A DNA stretch of 64,000 nucleotides from Enterobacter kobei (GTDB taxonomy: Bacteria; Pseudomonadota; Gammaproteobacteria; Enterobacterales; Enterobacteriaceae), in contig NZ_AP024590.1 of the NCBI RefSeq assembly GCF_018323985.1, forward strand, positions 4,278,001 to 4,342,000. Reading direction: 5' to 3'. A program made the translations under genes and the position numbers. The first letter of the stretch is position 1, and the number at the start of each line of letters is the position of its first letter. Shown here in pieces: positions 39,291-48,812 of this stretch. The notes beneath the pieces were generated by a model that was not told the DNA's origin, did not search any database, and was given only the letters and a program-made list of their open reading frames with translations.

Positions 39291-40621
39291 TACGCCAGCT
39301 TCAGATCCCGCGTCATGTTTTCCACACCGTTTTCATGGATCACCACGTTGTCTTCGATACGGATGCCGCCGAACGGTTTAAGCGCTTCAATCTTCTGCCA
39401 GTTGAAGTGCTTGCTGAACGCCCCTTCACGCCACGGTGCCAGCAGGGAATCAATAAAGTAAATCCCCGGCTCGATAGTCACTACCATGCGCGGCTGCATG
39501 ACGCGCGTGCAGCGCAGATAAGGGTATTTCGACGGCGCAGCCAGATGTGTGCCGCTTTCGTCCTGCATAAACCCGGCGACATCGTGCACCTGCAGACCCA
39601 GCGGATGACCAATACCGTGCGGCATAAACGGCCCGGTCAGATCATTTTCCACCATCGCTTCTTCGCTGATATCGGTCACGATCTGATGACGACGCAGCAG
39701 TTTCGCGATGCGCTGATGGAACTGGACGTGATACTCCACGTAACTGACGCCCGCTTTCATGGTGCCGATCAGTGCCAGTTGTTCTTCATTAACATCTTTG
39801 ATCAACTGCGCAAAATCGGTGTCGCCATTCGCAGCCCAGGTACGGGTCAGATCCGCGGCATAACCGTTGTATTCCGCGCCCGCATCCAGCAGGAAGCTGC
39901 GCATTTCAGACGGCGCGCGGTGATCCAGCTTCGTATAGTGCAGCACAGACGCGTGTTCATTCAGCGCCACAATATTGCTGTAGGGCACGTCCGTATCGCG
40001 ATGACCGGTAGCCGTCAGGTAGGCAAGGTTGATATCGAACTCGCTCATCCCCGACTGGAAAGCTTCATGCGCCGCACGATGCCCCATTACTGCTGTCTTC
40101 TGCGCTTCGCGCATACAGGCCAGTTCATAGTCAGTTTTGTAGGCGCGATAATAATGCAGGAAGTCGATCACCCCTTTCGGATTGATATGTTCCGCTTTGA
40201 TTTCAAGCGCAGCGGCACGTTCTGCTACCGGTCCGATATAGGCGATGTTGCCCCGTGCCGCAGGGAGCTGGCTGGCGATACCGTCGGCTTTTGGCAGCGC
40301 AATGATGTCGATTTCTTCCGTCCAGAAAGACACCGGTAACGGTTCAACGTTGTGCCAGTAATCTACCGGCAGATAGAACCACAGTTTAGGTTTGTTCACG
40401 CCGTCCACCAGCAACCAGCAGTTGGGCACCTGCGTCACCGGCACCCAGGCCTTGAACTGAGGGTTGACCTTAAACGGGTACGCATGGTCATCAAGGAAGA
40501 CATTCATCAGCTCGCCAGAGTGGATGAGCAGCGCATCCAGCTTGAAACGGGCCAGAACATCGCGGGTGCGTTCCTGTAACGTAACGATATGATTTTTATA
40601 AAGTGCGGCCAATGATTCCAT
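39290..40621 (-). CDS. pepQ: Xaa-Pro dipeptidase PepQ
   Basis: PepQ hydrolyses dipeptides with C-terminal proline, using two manganese ions in a pita-bread fold. The 443 residues equal E. coli. Metal ligands are in LLDAGAEYNGYAADLTRTWA (two Asp), GIGHPLGL (His), VVTIEPGIYF and GGIRIEDNVV (two Glu). It is divergent from fadB. Confidence 0.98.
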   Translation of the reverse strand: MESLAALYKNHIVTLQERTRDVLARFKLDALLIHSGELMNVFLDDHAYPFKVNPQFKAWVPVTQVPNCWLLVDGVNKPKLWFYLPVDYWHNVEPLPVSFWTEEIDIIALPKADGIASQLPAARGNIAYIGPVAERAAALEIKAEHINPKGVIDFLHYYRAYKTDYELACMREAQKTAVMGHRAAHEAFQSGMSEFDINLAYLTATGHRDTDVPYSNIVALNEHASVLHYTKLDHRAPSEMRSFLLDAGAEYNGYAADLTRTWAANGDTDFAQLIKDVNEEQLALIGTMKAGVSYVEYHVQFHQRIAKLLRRHQIVTDISEEAMVENDLTGPFMPHGIGHPLGLQVHDVAGFMQDESGTHLAAPSKYPYLRCTRVMQPRMVVTIEPGIYFIDSLLAPWREGAFSKHFNWQKIEALKPFGGIRIEDNVVIHENGVENMTRDLKLA

Positions 40622-40768
40622 GATCTTCCCTTCGCTAGTTTAAGCCTGAATTGTTCGCATCTTAGCACAGGAGCGAAAGGCTGCGTGATTTCCGCTAAGC
40701 GTGATCGGCGCTGCAACTTTTTAAAGAGTTATTTGCAATTTATTAACATAAAAACCACACTCCGTCTC

Positions 40769-40785
40769 ATCTGGTAAGACCAGTA
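40769..40785 (+). promoter_or_regulatory. FadR operator of fadBA
   Basis: ATCTGGTAAGACCAGTA is a 17-bp near-palindrome that matches the FadR site of the E. coli fadBA promoter at almost every base. It lies 26 bases before the fadB start. FadR would repress fadBA until long-chain acyl-CoA releases it. Confidence 0.85.
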
Positions 40786-40810
40786 ATGATGCTGGATTCA
40801 GGAGACTGAC

Positions 40811-43000
40811 ATGCTCTACAAAGGCGATACCCTGTACCTCGACTGGCTGGAAGACGGCATTGCCGAACTGGTGTTCAGTGCACCCGGCTCAGTCAACAAG
40901 CTCGACACCGCCACCGTCGCCAGCCTCGGCGAGGCGCTTGGCGTAGTGGAAAAACAAACGAATTTAAAAGGGCTGCTGCTGCGTTCTGACAAAGCGGCCT
41001 TTATTGTCGGTGCCGACATCACTGAATTCCTTTCTCTGTTCCAGGTGCCGCAGGAACAGCTCAGCCAGTGGCTGCATTTTGCCAACAGCGTATTCAACCG
41101 TCTGGAAGATTTGCCGGTGCCGACGATCTCGGCTGTGAACGGTTACGCCCTCGGCGGCGGCTGCGAATGTGTGCTGGCGACCGATTACCGTCTTGCCACG
41201 CCAGAACTGCGTATCGGCTTGCCGGAAACTAAACTGGGCATCATGCCGGGCTTTGGGGGATCAGTACGTATGCCCCGCCTGCTCGGAGCGGACAGCGCGC
41301 TGGAAATCATTGCCGCCGGTAAAGATGTCGATGCCGTGCAGGCGCTGAAGATTGGCCTGGTGGATGGCATCGTGAAGCCGGAAAAACTCCGCGACGGCGC
41401 GGTGGCGATCCTGCGTCAGGCCATCAATGGCGATCTCGACTGGAAAGCCAAACGTCAGCCGAAGCTCGAGCCGCTTAAATTAAGCAAAATTGAAGCCGCC
41501 ATGAGCTTCTCCATTGCCAAAGCGATGGTCATGCAGACCGCCGGAAAACACTATCCGGCACCGCTCACGGCGGTAAAAACCATTGAGGCCGCAGCAAAAT
41601 ATGGCCGTGAAGAGGCGCTGAAGCTGGAGAACCAGAGCTTTGTGCCGCTGGCCCATACCAATGAAGCCCGGGCGCTGGTCGGTATCTTCCTTAACGATCA
41701 GTACGTCAAAGGCCAGGCCAAAAAGCTGACCAAAGATACAGAGACTCCGAAACAGGCTGCCGTGCTCGGTGCGGGCATTATGGGTGGCGGCATCGCTTAC
41801 CAGTCCGCCTGGAAAGGCGTGCCGGTGATCATGAAAGATATCAACGACAAATCCCTTACGCTCGGCATGAACGAAGCCGCGAAGCTGCTGAATAAGCAGC
41901 TTGAGCGCGGAAAAATTGACGGACTGAAGCTGGCCGGGGTGATCGGGACTATCCATCCGACGCTGGATTACGCCGGTTTCGAGCGCGTTGATGTGGTTGT
42001 CGAAGCGGTCGTTGAGAATCCGAAGGTGAAAAAAGCCGTGCTCACCGAAACGGAAAGCCGCGTGCGCCCGGATACCGTACTGGCGTCCAATACCTCTACT
42101 ATTCCAATCGGCGAACTGGCCAGCGTGCTGCAACGCCCGGAAAACTTCTGTGGTATGCATTTCTTCAACCCGGTGCACCGCATGCCGCTGGTCGAGATCA
42201 TTCGCGGCGAGAAAACGGCCGACAGCACTATCGCCAAAGTGGTCGCCTGGGCCAGCAAAATGGGTAAAACCCCGATTGTGGTTAACGACTGCCCGGGCTT
42301 TTTCGTCAACCGCGTGCTGTTCCCCTATTTTGCCGGTTTTAGCCAGTTGCTGCGCGATGGCGCGGACTTCCGCAAAATCGACAAAGTGATGGAGAAACAG
42401 TTTGGCTGGCCGATGGGTCCGGCATACCTGCTGGATGTCGTCGGTATTGATACCGCGCACCACGCCCAGGCGGTGATGGCAGAAGGCTTCCCGCAGCGTA
42501 TGCAGAAAGATTACCGTGATGCTATCGACGCGCTGTTTGACGCCGGTCGTTTCGGGCAGAAAAACGGTCAGGGCTTCTGGCGGTACAAAGCAGACAGCAA
42601 GGGCAAGCCGAAGAAAGAAGAAGACAGCGCAGTGGATGACCTGCTGGCTGGCATCAGTCAGCCAAAGCGTGATTTCTCCGATGAAGAAATTATCGCCCGC
42701 ATGATGATCCCGATGGTTAACGAAGTGGTGCGTTGTCTGGAAGAAGGCATTATCGCCAGCCCTGCGGAAGCCGATATGGCGCTGGTTTATGGCCTTGGCT
42801 TCCCGCCGTTCCACGGCGGCGCGTTCCGCTGGCTGGATACTCAGGGCAGCGCAAAATATCTCGATATGGCCCAGCAGTATCAGCATCTCGGCCCGCTCTA
42901 TCAGGTGCCGGAAGGGCTGCATGAGAAAGCGCGCCATAACGAACCCTATTATCCCCTGGCTGAGCCTGCTCGCCCGGTGATTGAAACACAAACGGCTTAA
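40811..43000 (+). CDS. fadB: Fatty acid oxidation complex subunit alpha
   Basis: FadB carries enoyl-CoA hydratase/isomerase (N-terminal half) and 3-hydroxyacyl-CoA dehydrogenase (C-terminal half) of aerobic beta-oxidation. It is 729 residues, the same as E. coli. The hydratase motif GYALGGGCECVLATDYR and GLPETKLGIMPGFGG hold the two catalytic glutamates. The NAD-binding loop is LGAGIMGGGIAY, and FFNPVHRMPLVEI holds the dehydrogenase histidine. GGAGA precedes the ATG. Confidence 0.99.
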   Translation: MLYKGDTLYLDWLEDGIAELVFSAPGSVNKLDTATVASLGEALGVVEKQTNLKGLLLRSDKAAFIVGADITEFLSLFQVPQEQLSQWLHFANSVFNRLEDLPVPTISAVNGYALGGGCECVLATDYRLATPELRIGLPETKLGIMPGFGGSVRMPRLLGADSALEIIAAGKDVDAVQALKIGLVDGIVKPEKLRDGAVAILRQAINGDLDWKAKRQPKLEPLKLSKIEAAMSFSIAKAMVMQTAGKHYPAPLTAVKTIEAAAKYGREEALKLENQSFVPLAHTNEARALVGIFLNDQYVKGQAKKLTKDTETPKQAAVLGAGIMGGGIAYQSAWKGVPVIMKDINDKSLTLGMNEAAKLLNKQLERGKIDGLKLAGVIGTIHPTLDYAGFERVDVVVEAVVENPKVKKAVLTETESRVRPDTVLASNTSTIPIGELASVLQRPENFCGMHFFNPVHRMPLVEIIRGEKTADSTIAKVVAWASKMGKTPIVVNDCPGFFVNRVLFPYFAGFSQLLRDGADFRKIDKVMEKQFGWPMGPAYLLDVVGIDTAHHAQAVMAEGFPQRMQKDYRDAIDALFDAGRFGQKNGQGFWRYKADSKGKPKKEEDSAVDDLLAGISQPKRDFSDEEIIARMMIPMVNEVVRCLEEGIIASPAEADMALVYGLGFPPFHGGAFRWLDTQGSAKYLDMAQQYQHLGPLYQVPEGLHEKARHNEPYYPLAEPARPVIETQTA

Positions 43001-43009
43001 GGAGTGACG

Positions 43010-44173
43010 ATGGAACAGGTAGTCATTGTTGATGCAATTCGTACCCCGATGGGCCGTTCAAAAGGGGGCGCATTCCGCCATGTACGTGCGGAAGATCTTT
43101 CTGCCCACTTGATGCGCAGCCTGCTGTCACGCAATGCGCAGCTGGAAGCCACCGCCCTCGACGATATTTACTGGGGCTGTGTACAGCAGACGCTGGAGCA
43201 AGGTTTTAACATCGCCCGTAACGCCGCGCTGCTGGCGGAGATCCCGCATTCGGTACCGGCGAACACCGTCAACCGTCTGTGCGGTTCGTCCATGCAGGCG
43301 CTGCACGATGCCGCGCGTATGATCATGACCGGCGATGCGCAGGCCTGTCTGATTGGCGGTGTCGAACACATGGGCCATGTGCCGATGAATCACGGCGTCG
43401 ATTTTCACCCCGGCCTCAGCCGTAACGTGGCGAAAGCGGCGGGCATGATGGGCTTAACCGCCGAAATGCTGGCCCGCATGCATGGCATCAGCCGTGAAAT
43501 GCAGGATCAGTTTGCCGCCCGCTCTCACGCCCGCGCCTGGGCAGCAACACAGTCCGGCGCGTTTAAAAATGAAATCATCCCCACCGGCGGCCACGACGCA
43601 GACGGCGTGCTGAAACAGTTTAATTACGACGAAGTGATCCGCCCGGAAACCACGGTTGAGACCCTTTCCACCCTCCGACCGGCGTTTGATCCGGCGAACG
43701 GTACGGTCACGGCGGGCACCTCTTCCGCCCTGTCCGACGGAGCCGCCGCCATGCTGCTGATGAGCGAAAGCCGCGCCCGTGAACTGGGTCTGAAACCCCG
43801 CGCCCGTATTCGTTCGATGGCGGTGGTTGGCTGCGATCCGTCGATTATGGGTTACGGCCCGGTTCCGGCGTCAAAACTGGCGCTGAAAAAAGCCGGCCTG
43901 ACTGCCAGCGATATCGATCTGTTTGAGATGAACGAAGCCTTTGCCGCACAGATCCTGCCGTGCATTAAAGATCTGGGGCTGATGGAGCAGATCGATGAGA
44001 AGATCAACCTTAACGGCGGCGCGATCGCTCTCGGTCACCCGCTGGGTTGTTCCGGTGCGCGTATCAGCACCACACTGTTGAATCTGATGGAACGCAAAGA
44101 CGCGCAGTTTGGCCTGGCCACCATGTGTATCGGTTTAGGTCAGGGCATCGCAACGGTGTTTGAGCGAGTCTGA
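43010..44173 (+). CDS. fadA: 3-ketoacyl-CoA thiolase FadA
   Basis: FadA cleaves 3-ketoacyl-CoA to acetyl-CoA, forming an alpha2-beta2 complex with FadB. From MEQVVIVDAIRTPMGRSKGG it is 387 residues, the E. coli length. Catalytic residues are Cys in NRLCGSSMQAL, His in GHPLGCSGAR and Cys in MCIGLGQG. ATG 43010 has GGAG five bases upstream; the in-frame codon at 43004 overlaps that site. Confidence 0.98.
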   Translation: MEQVVIVDAIRTPMGRSKGGAFRHVRAEDLSAHLMRSLLSRNAQLEATALDDIYWGCVQQTLEQGFNIARNAALLAEIPHSVPANTVNRLCGSSMQALHDAARMIMTGDAQACLIGGVEHMGHVPMNHGVDFHPGLSRNVAKAAGMMGLTAEMLARMHGISREMQDQFAARSHARAWAATQSGAFKNEIIPTGGHDADGVLKQFNYDEVIRPETTVETLSTLRPAFDPANGTVTAGTSSALSDGAAAMLLMSESRARELGLKPRARIRSMAVVGCDPSIMGYGPVPASKLALKKAGLTASDIDLFEMNEAFAAQILPCIKDLGLMEQIDEKINLNGGAIALGHPLGCSGARISTTLLNLMERKDAQFGLATMCIGLGQGIATVFERV

Positions 44174-44204
44174 GTAAAGTAAAAGCGTTTTAGTTGCCGT
44201 TTTT

Positions 44205-44230
44205 CCCGCCTGTCAGGGGCGGGTTTTTTA
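44205..44230 (+). terminator. fadBA terminator
   Basis: CCCGCC (44205-44210) pairs with GGCGGG (44218-44223) and is followed by TTTTTTA. It lies about 30 bases after the fadA stop. Confidence 0.92.
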
Positions 44231-44240
44231 TTGGTGATTT

Positions 44241-44332
44241 CCCCCTCACCCTAACCCTCTCCCGGAGGGAGAGGGAACAGTTTGTGGACCTGTCCTTCTC
44301 CCTCTCCCTGGGGAGAGGGCCGGGGTGAGGGG
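44241..44332. repeat. Inverted pair of REP-like palindromes between fadA and fre
   Basis: Two copies of the same element face each other. The first has head CCCCTCACCCTAA and stem CCCTCTCCC/GGGAGAGGG (44255-44263 with 44267-44275). The second has stem CCCTCTCCC/GGGAGAGGG (44300-44308 with 44311-44319) followed by the reverse-complement head CCGGGGTGAGGGG. This is a BIME-like arrangement. A third copy lies after purD (2203-2240). All are at gene 3' ends between convergent genes. Confidence 0.85.
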
Positions 44333-44338
44333 ATAACA

Positions 44339-45040
44339 TCAAATAAACGCGAACGCATCACCAAACAGGCGATCTTCACGCGCACCACGTTCGTTACAGA
44401 ACAGGTCGCGGGCGATTTTTGCCATCTCAAAACGTCCGGCGATATAAATATCGTGCCCGGCCAGCGTTCCGTGATCCTGCAATACCGCCGTTAACACCGT
44501 GCCGCTGCGGCCGCGCCAGTTTTCTTCCGGCTGCTCAACAACGGCTTCAATACGCAGGTTCGGGTGATTGACCGACAGCGCTTCCAGCTCGGCCAGATCG
44601 TACAGGTGTTTCTCCTCGCGGCCGCCCCAGTAGAGGGTAATATCGCGGTTCGCATTGCGCGCCAGCGACGTCAGCAGAATCGAACGCACATAGGAGAACC
44701 CGGTGCCGCCAGCGATCAAAATCAGCGGACGCTCTTCGTCGTCGCGCAGCCACGCGTCGCCATGCGGCATATCGACCAGAATTTCATTCTCTTTGAGGAT
44801 ACGGTCCATCACTGCCATGGCATACAGATTGAGCTCGGAAGCGCCGATGTGCAGCTCAATAAACTCACGCTCATTGGGCGTAGAAGCCATCGAAAAAGGG
44901 CGTTTATCGCGCTCGTCCATCACCACCATCAGATACTGTCCCGCGCGGAAGGAAACGTCAGCTTCCGGCACTAAACGGACGCGATATACCGTATCGGTGA
45001 TAGCATCTACCGAGGTCACTTTACAGCTTAAGGTTGTCAT
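44339..45040 (-). CDS. fre: NAD(P)H-flavin reductase Fre
   Basis: Fre reduces free flavins with NAD(P)H and supplies electrons for ribonucleotide reductase activation and ferric reduction. The 233 residues match E. coli. It has the ferredoxin-reductase fold: flavin-binding RPFSMAS, NAD-binding LIAGGTGFSYVRSIL and YIAGRFEMA. It overlaps the ubiD stop by four bases. Confidence 0.97.
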   Translation of the reverse strand: MTTLSCKVTSVDAITDTVYRVRLVPEADVSFRAGQYLMVVMDERDKRPFSMASTPNEREFIELHIGASELNLYAMAVMDRILKENEILVDMPHGDAWLRDDEERPLILIAGGTGFSYVRSILLTSLARNANRDITLYWGGREEKHLYDLAELEALSVNHPNLRIEAVVEQPEENWRGRSGTVLTAVLQDHGTLAGHDIYIAGRFEMAKIARDLFCNERGAREDRLFGDAFAFI

Positions 45041-46548
45041 GCGCTCCCTCTGTCGGGTCTGTTCTCGTCATTAAAGATGGCCAGTTCATCCCAGATGGCG
45101 TCGACACGCGCCGTCACCGCAGGATCCTTAACTATCGGTCGTCCCCATTCACGCTGGGTTTCGCCGGGCCATTTGTTGGTGGCATCCAGGCCCATTTTTG
45201 AACCAAGACCGGAGACCGGCGAGGCAAAGTCCAGATAATCTATCGGCGTGTTCTCTACCAGCACCGTATCCCGCGCCGGGTCCATACGGGTAGTGATCGC
45301 CCAAATCACATCATTCCAGTCGCGCGCGTTAACGTCGTCATCACACACGATCACAAATTTGGTGTACATAAACTGCCGTAAAAATGACCACACGCCCATC
45401 ATCACGCGCTTGGCATGTCCGGCGTACTGCTTTTTCATGGTCACTACCGCCAGGCGGTAGGAACACCCTTCCGGCGGCAGATAGAAATCAACGATCTCCG
45501 GGAACTGCTTTTGCAGAATGGGCACCAGCACTTCGTTCAGCGCCACGCCGAGCACCGCCGGTTCATCAGGCGGACGGCCGGTGTAGGTCGAATGGTAAAT
45601 CGCATCGTTACGCTGGGTAATGTGCGTCACCGTGAAGACCGGGAAATTATCCACTTCGTTATAATAGCCCGTATGATCGCCATACGGCCCTTCCGGTGCC
45701 ATTTCGCCCGCTTCAATATAGCCTTCAAGGACGATTTCCGCGCTGGCGGGCACTTCCAGATCGCTGGAAATACACTTCACCACTTCGGTTTTAGTCCCGC
45801 GCAGCAGGCCCGCAAACGCATACTCAGAAAGCGTGTCCGGCACAGGCGTGACCGCGCCAAGAATGGTTGCTGGATCGGCACCTAAGGCCACCGCCACCGG
45901 GAAACGCTCGCCAGGCCGGGCTTTACACCATTCCTGATAATCCAGCGCGCCGCCACGATGCGACAGCCAGCGCATAATGAGTTTGTTTTTGCCGATTAAC
46001 TGCTGGCGATAAATCCCCAGATTCTGCCGCTCTTTGTGCGGACCACGGGTGATGGTCAGTCCCCAGGTGATCAGCGGCGCGACATCGTCCGGCCAGCACT
46101 GCATGATAGGGATCTGCGTCAGATCCACCGCCTCGCCCTGCACCACATTTTGCTGGCACGGCGCATCACGCAGCCGTTTCGTCGGCATGTTAAGCACCTG
46201 CTTAAACTGCGGCAGTTTATCAAACAGATCGCGGAACCCTTTCGGTGGCTCCGGCTCTTTTAAAAAGGCCAGCAGCTTGCCCACTTCACGCAGCGCAGTC
46301 ACCTCTTCCTGCCCCATGCCTAATGCCACGCGGCGCGGCGTGCCAAATAAATTGCACAGCACGGGCATGGAGTAACCTTTGGGGTTTTCGAATAACAGCG
46401 CCGGGCCACCAGCACGCAGAGTGCGGTCGGCTATCTCGGTAATTTCCAGATGAGGATCAACCGGAAACGTGATGCGTTTGAGTTCGCCCTGCCGTTCGAG
46501 CAGCGCCATAAAGTCGCGTAGGTCGTGGTATTTCATGCAGTTAATCAT
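45037..46548 (-). CDS. ubiD: 3-octaprenyl-4-hydroxybenzoate carboxy-lyase UbiD
   Basis: UbiD decarboxylates the prenylated hydroxybenzoate in ubiquinone synthesis with prenylated FMN supplied by UbiX. Conserved blocks include ALLFENPKGYSMPVL, GDHTGYYNEVD and the C-terminal LDFASPVSGLGSKMGLDATNKWPGE. The start is ATG 46548 (503 residues), which aligns with the E. coli start region; ATG 46536 (MKYHDLRD, 499 residues) is also possible. The upstream GAGAGG is close to the first ATG, so the start is not certain. It is divergent from rfaH. Confidence 0.96.
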   Translation of the reverse strand: MINCMKYHDLRDFMALLERQGELKRITFPVDPHLEITEIADRTLRAGGPALLFENPKGYSMPVLCNLFGTPRRVALGMGQEEVTALREVGKLLAFLKEPEPPKGFRDLFDKLPQFKQVLNMPTKRLRDAPCQQNVVQGEAVDLTQIPIMQCWPDDVAPLITWGLTITRGPHKERQNLGIYRQQLIGKNKLIMRWLSHRGGALDYQEWCKARPGERFPVAVALGADPATILGAVTPVPDTLSEYAFAGLLRGTKTEVVKCISSDLEVPASAEIVLEGYIEAGEMAPEGPYGDHTGYYNEVDNFPVFTVTHITQRNDAIYHSTYTGRPPDEPAVLGVALNEVLVPILQKQFPEIVDFYLPPEGCSYRLAVVTMKKQYAGHAKRVMMGVWSFLRQFMYTKFVIVCDDDVNARDWNDVIWAITTRMDPARDTVLVENTPIDYLDFASPVSGLGSKMGLDATNKWPGETQREWGRPIVKDPAVTARVDAIWDELAIFNDENRPDRGSA

Positions 46549-46717
46549 GGCCTCTCAGTAAGCCGGTTATTATACGGCGAACGCCCGCGTGATGCTGTAA
46601 TTTTGTTAAATAAGCGTAAAACTCACGGCAAACGCGTCGCCACCACCGGGTATAATGAACTTAGCGATCCTGTGTCGATTTTGGTATCCTTGCGCCCGAA
46701 CACAAGGGAAGATGATG

Positions 46718-47215
46718 ATGCAAGCCTGGTATTTATTGTATTGCAAACGGGGACAGCTTCAGCGCGCTCAGGAACATCTTGAACGCCAGGCCGTCAACTG
46801 CCTGACGCCGATGATCGAACTGGAAAAGATGGTGCGCGGTAAACGAACCCGCGTCAATGAACCGCTTTTCCCTAACTACCTGTTCGTACAGTTCGACCCG
46901 GAAATCATTCATACCACTACCATCAGCGCCACCCGCGGCGTCAGCCATTTCGTGCGTTTTGGTGCCAGCCCGGCAGTGGTGCCCGCTACGGTGATTGAAC
47001 AGCTCTCGACCTGCCAGCCGGAAGGGATCACCGATCCCGATACCCCTTACGCAGGCGACAACGTGGTGATCACCGAAGGCGCGTTTACCGGCCTGCAGGC
47101 GATCTTTACCGAGCCGGATGGGGAAGCGCGTTCAATGCTGCTGCTCAACTTTCTCAACAAGCAAGTGCTGCAAAGCGTCAAAAACACCGAGTTCCGCAAA
47201 GCCGATCCCGCTTAA
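46718..47215 (+). CDS. rfaH: Transcription antiterminator RfaH
   Basis: RfaH is a NusG paralogue that binds RNA polymerase at ops sites and aids expression of long virulence, LPS and capsule operons. The 165-residue product begins MQAWYLLYCKRGQLQRAQEHL (E. coli 162), with an NGN domain and a C-terminal KOW domain that can change fold. Three ATGs are in tandem (46712, 46715, 46718); AGGGA at 46705-46709 gives the best spacing to 46718. Its 3' end overlaps tatD by four bases, tail to tail. Confidence 0.97.
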   Translation: MQAWYLLYCKRGQLQRAQEHLERQAVNCLTPMIELEKMVRGKRTRVNEPLFPNYLFVQFDPEIIHTTTISATRGVSHFVRFGASPAVVPATVIEQLSTCQPEGITDPDTPYAGDNVVITEGAFTGLQAIFTEPDGEARSMLLLNFLNKQVLQSVKNTEFRKADPA

Positions 47216-47994
47216 AACGCCACACCAAAAACGCGTTTTACATTCGCGTCCGTGGCGTTGCTTACCGCCTCTGCCGTTTCACCGCGCAGTGCCGCGATAC
47301 GTTCGACAATATGGCCCAGATACGCAGGTTCATTGCGCCGCGAGGCGGGTTTTGGTTTGAGATCGCGCGGCAACAGATAAGGTGCGTCCGTTTCCACCAT
47401 CAGCCTGTCAGCCGGAATATGCGGCACGACGGCGCACAGCTCCGCACCACGGCGCTCATCGCACACCCAGCCGGTGATACCCAGATATAATCCCGCCGCC
47501 AGACACTCCTCCGCCTCGGCCTGCGATCCGGTAAAACAGTGCAGCACCGCGCCCGGCAGCCGATCCAGCCACGGCGTCAGCAGCGTCAGAAAACGCTCAT
47601 GAGCATCGCGACAGTGTAAAAACACCGGCATCGACAGTTCAGCGGCAATCGCCAACTGTGCGGTAAAGGCTGCTTCCTGATCCGCCACCGGGGAAAAATT
47701 ACGATTGAAATCCAGCCCGCATTCGCCAATCGCCACCACTTCCGGCTGACGGGCCAGCGCAAAGATCGCCTCTGCGGTAGCCGCCTCCCACTGGCTGCTG
47801 TCGTGGGGATGTACGCCCGCCGTTGACCAGCAACGCCTATGACGCTGAGCCAGTTGCTGCGCCTGCTGACTTTCATGCAGATTCGTACCCGTCAACAGCA
47901 TGCCGTTGATGCCGGCGGCAAACGCCCGTGCCACGACGTCGTCGCTGTCGCTGGCAAACTGCGGGCTGGTCAGATTAACCCCAATATCAAACAT
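47212..47994 (-). CDS. tatD: TatD family metal-dependent DNase
   Basis: TatD is a 3'-5' exonuclease with a TIM-barrel metal centre; despite its name it is not needed for Tat export. From MFDIGVNLTSPQF it is 260 residues, the E. coli length, with GVHPHDS, EIGLDFNRNF-like GECGLDFNRNF, HCRDAHERF, HCFTGS and ETDAPYLLPRDL. GGAGG lies upstream of this ATG; the longer frame from 48033 is not supported. Confidence 0.96.
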   Translation of the reverse strand: MFDIGVNLTSPQFASDSDDVVARAFAAGINGMLLTGTNLHESQQAQQLAQRHRRCWSTAGVHPHDSSQWEAATAEAIFALARQPEVVAIGECGLDFNRNFSPVADQEAAFTAQLAIAAELSMPVFLHCRDAHERFLTLLTPWLDRLPGAVLHCFTGSQAEAEECLAAGLYLGITGWVCDERRGAELCAVVPHIPADRLMVETDAPYLLPRDLKPKPASRRNEPAYLGHIVERIAALRGETAEAVSNATDANVKRVFGVAF

Positions 47995-48036
47995 GCCATC
48001 CTCCATATGAAAACCGCCCTTACGGGCGGTCATCGG

Positions 48037-48810
48037 TTACTCTTTTGTGCTTTCGGTGTCGTCTTCGTCGCTCTCGTCGCTGCGAAAACGCCGCTTGCCG
48101 ACGTAGAACCGCGAGAAGAACAGGCCGATTTCAAACAGGCAGTACATCGGGATCGCCAGCAACGTCTGCGAGAACACATCCGGCGGCGTCAACAGCATCC
48201 CGACCACAAACGCACCCACTAACACGTAAGGGCGTTTCTTGCGCAGCTCTTCCGGCGTGGTGACGCCCATCCAGCAGATCAGCACGATGGCGACCGGCAC
48301 TTCAAAGGAGACGCCAAAGGCCATAAACAGCGCCATCACGAAGTCGAGGTAGCTGGCAATATCCGTCGATACCTGTACGCCAACCGGCGCGGTGTGCGTC
48401 AGGAAACCAAACGCCAGCGGGAACACCACGAAATAGGCGAAGGCCATACCGATGTAGAACAGCAGCGAACTGGAAACCAGCAGCGGGATCACCAGACGAC
48501 GTTCATGCCGGTACAGCGCAGGGGCCACAAATGCCCATACCTGATAAAGAATGACCGGCGCTGAAAGGATCAGCGACACCATAAAGGTCAGCTTGATCGG
48601 CGTGAAAAACGGCGATGCCACATCGGTGGCGATCATGGTTGCGCCTTCCGGCATCTGCTTGATCAGCGGGGCCGACACCAGTTGATAAATATCATTGGCA
48701 AAATAGACCAGCGCCAGAAAAATCAACAGCACGGCAATGATGCTGTTCAGCAGGCGCTTGCGCAGCTCAATCAGGTGCGCGATCAGCGGTTGGGTATCTT
48801 CTACAGCCAT
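48037..48810 (-). CDS. tatC: Twin-arginine translocase subunit TatC
   Basis: TatC is the six-helix membrane receptor for twin-arginine signal peptides. The 257 residues begin MAVEDTQPLIAHLIELRKRLLNS, with the conserved LRKR near the N-terminus. The charged C-terminal tail (RRFRSDESDEDD) is like that of E. coli. It starts two bases before the tatB stop region and is in the tatABCD operon. Confidence 0.98.
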   Translation of the reverse strand: MAVEDTQPLIAHLIELRKRLLNSIIAVLLIFLALVYFANDIYQLVSAPLIKQMPEGATMIATDVASPFFTPIKLTFMVSLILSAPVILYQVWAFVAPALYRHERRLVIPLLVSSSLLFYIGMAFAYFVVFPLAFGFLTHTAPVGVQVSTDIASYLDFVMALFMAFGVSFEVPVAIVLICWMGVTTPEELRKKRPYVLVGAFVVGMLLTPPDVFSQTLLAIPMYCLFEIGLFFSRFYVGKRRFRSDESDEDDTESTKE

Positions 48811-48812
48811 GT

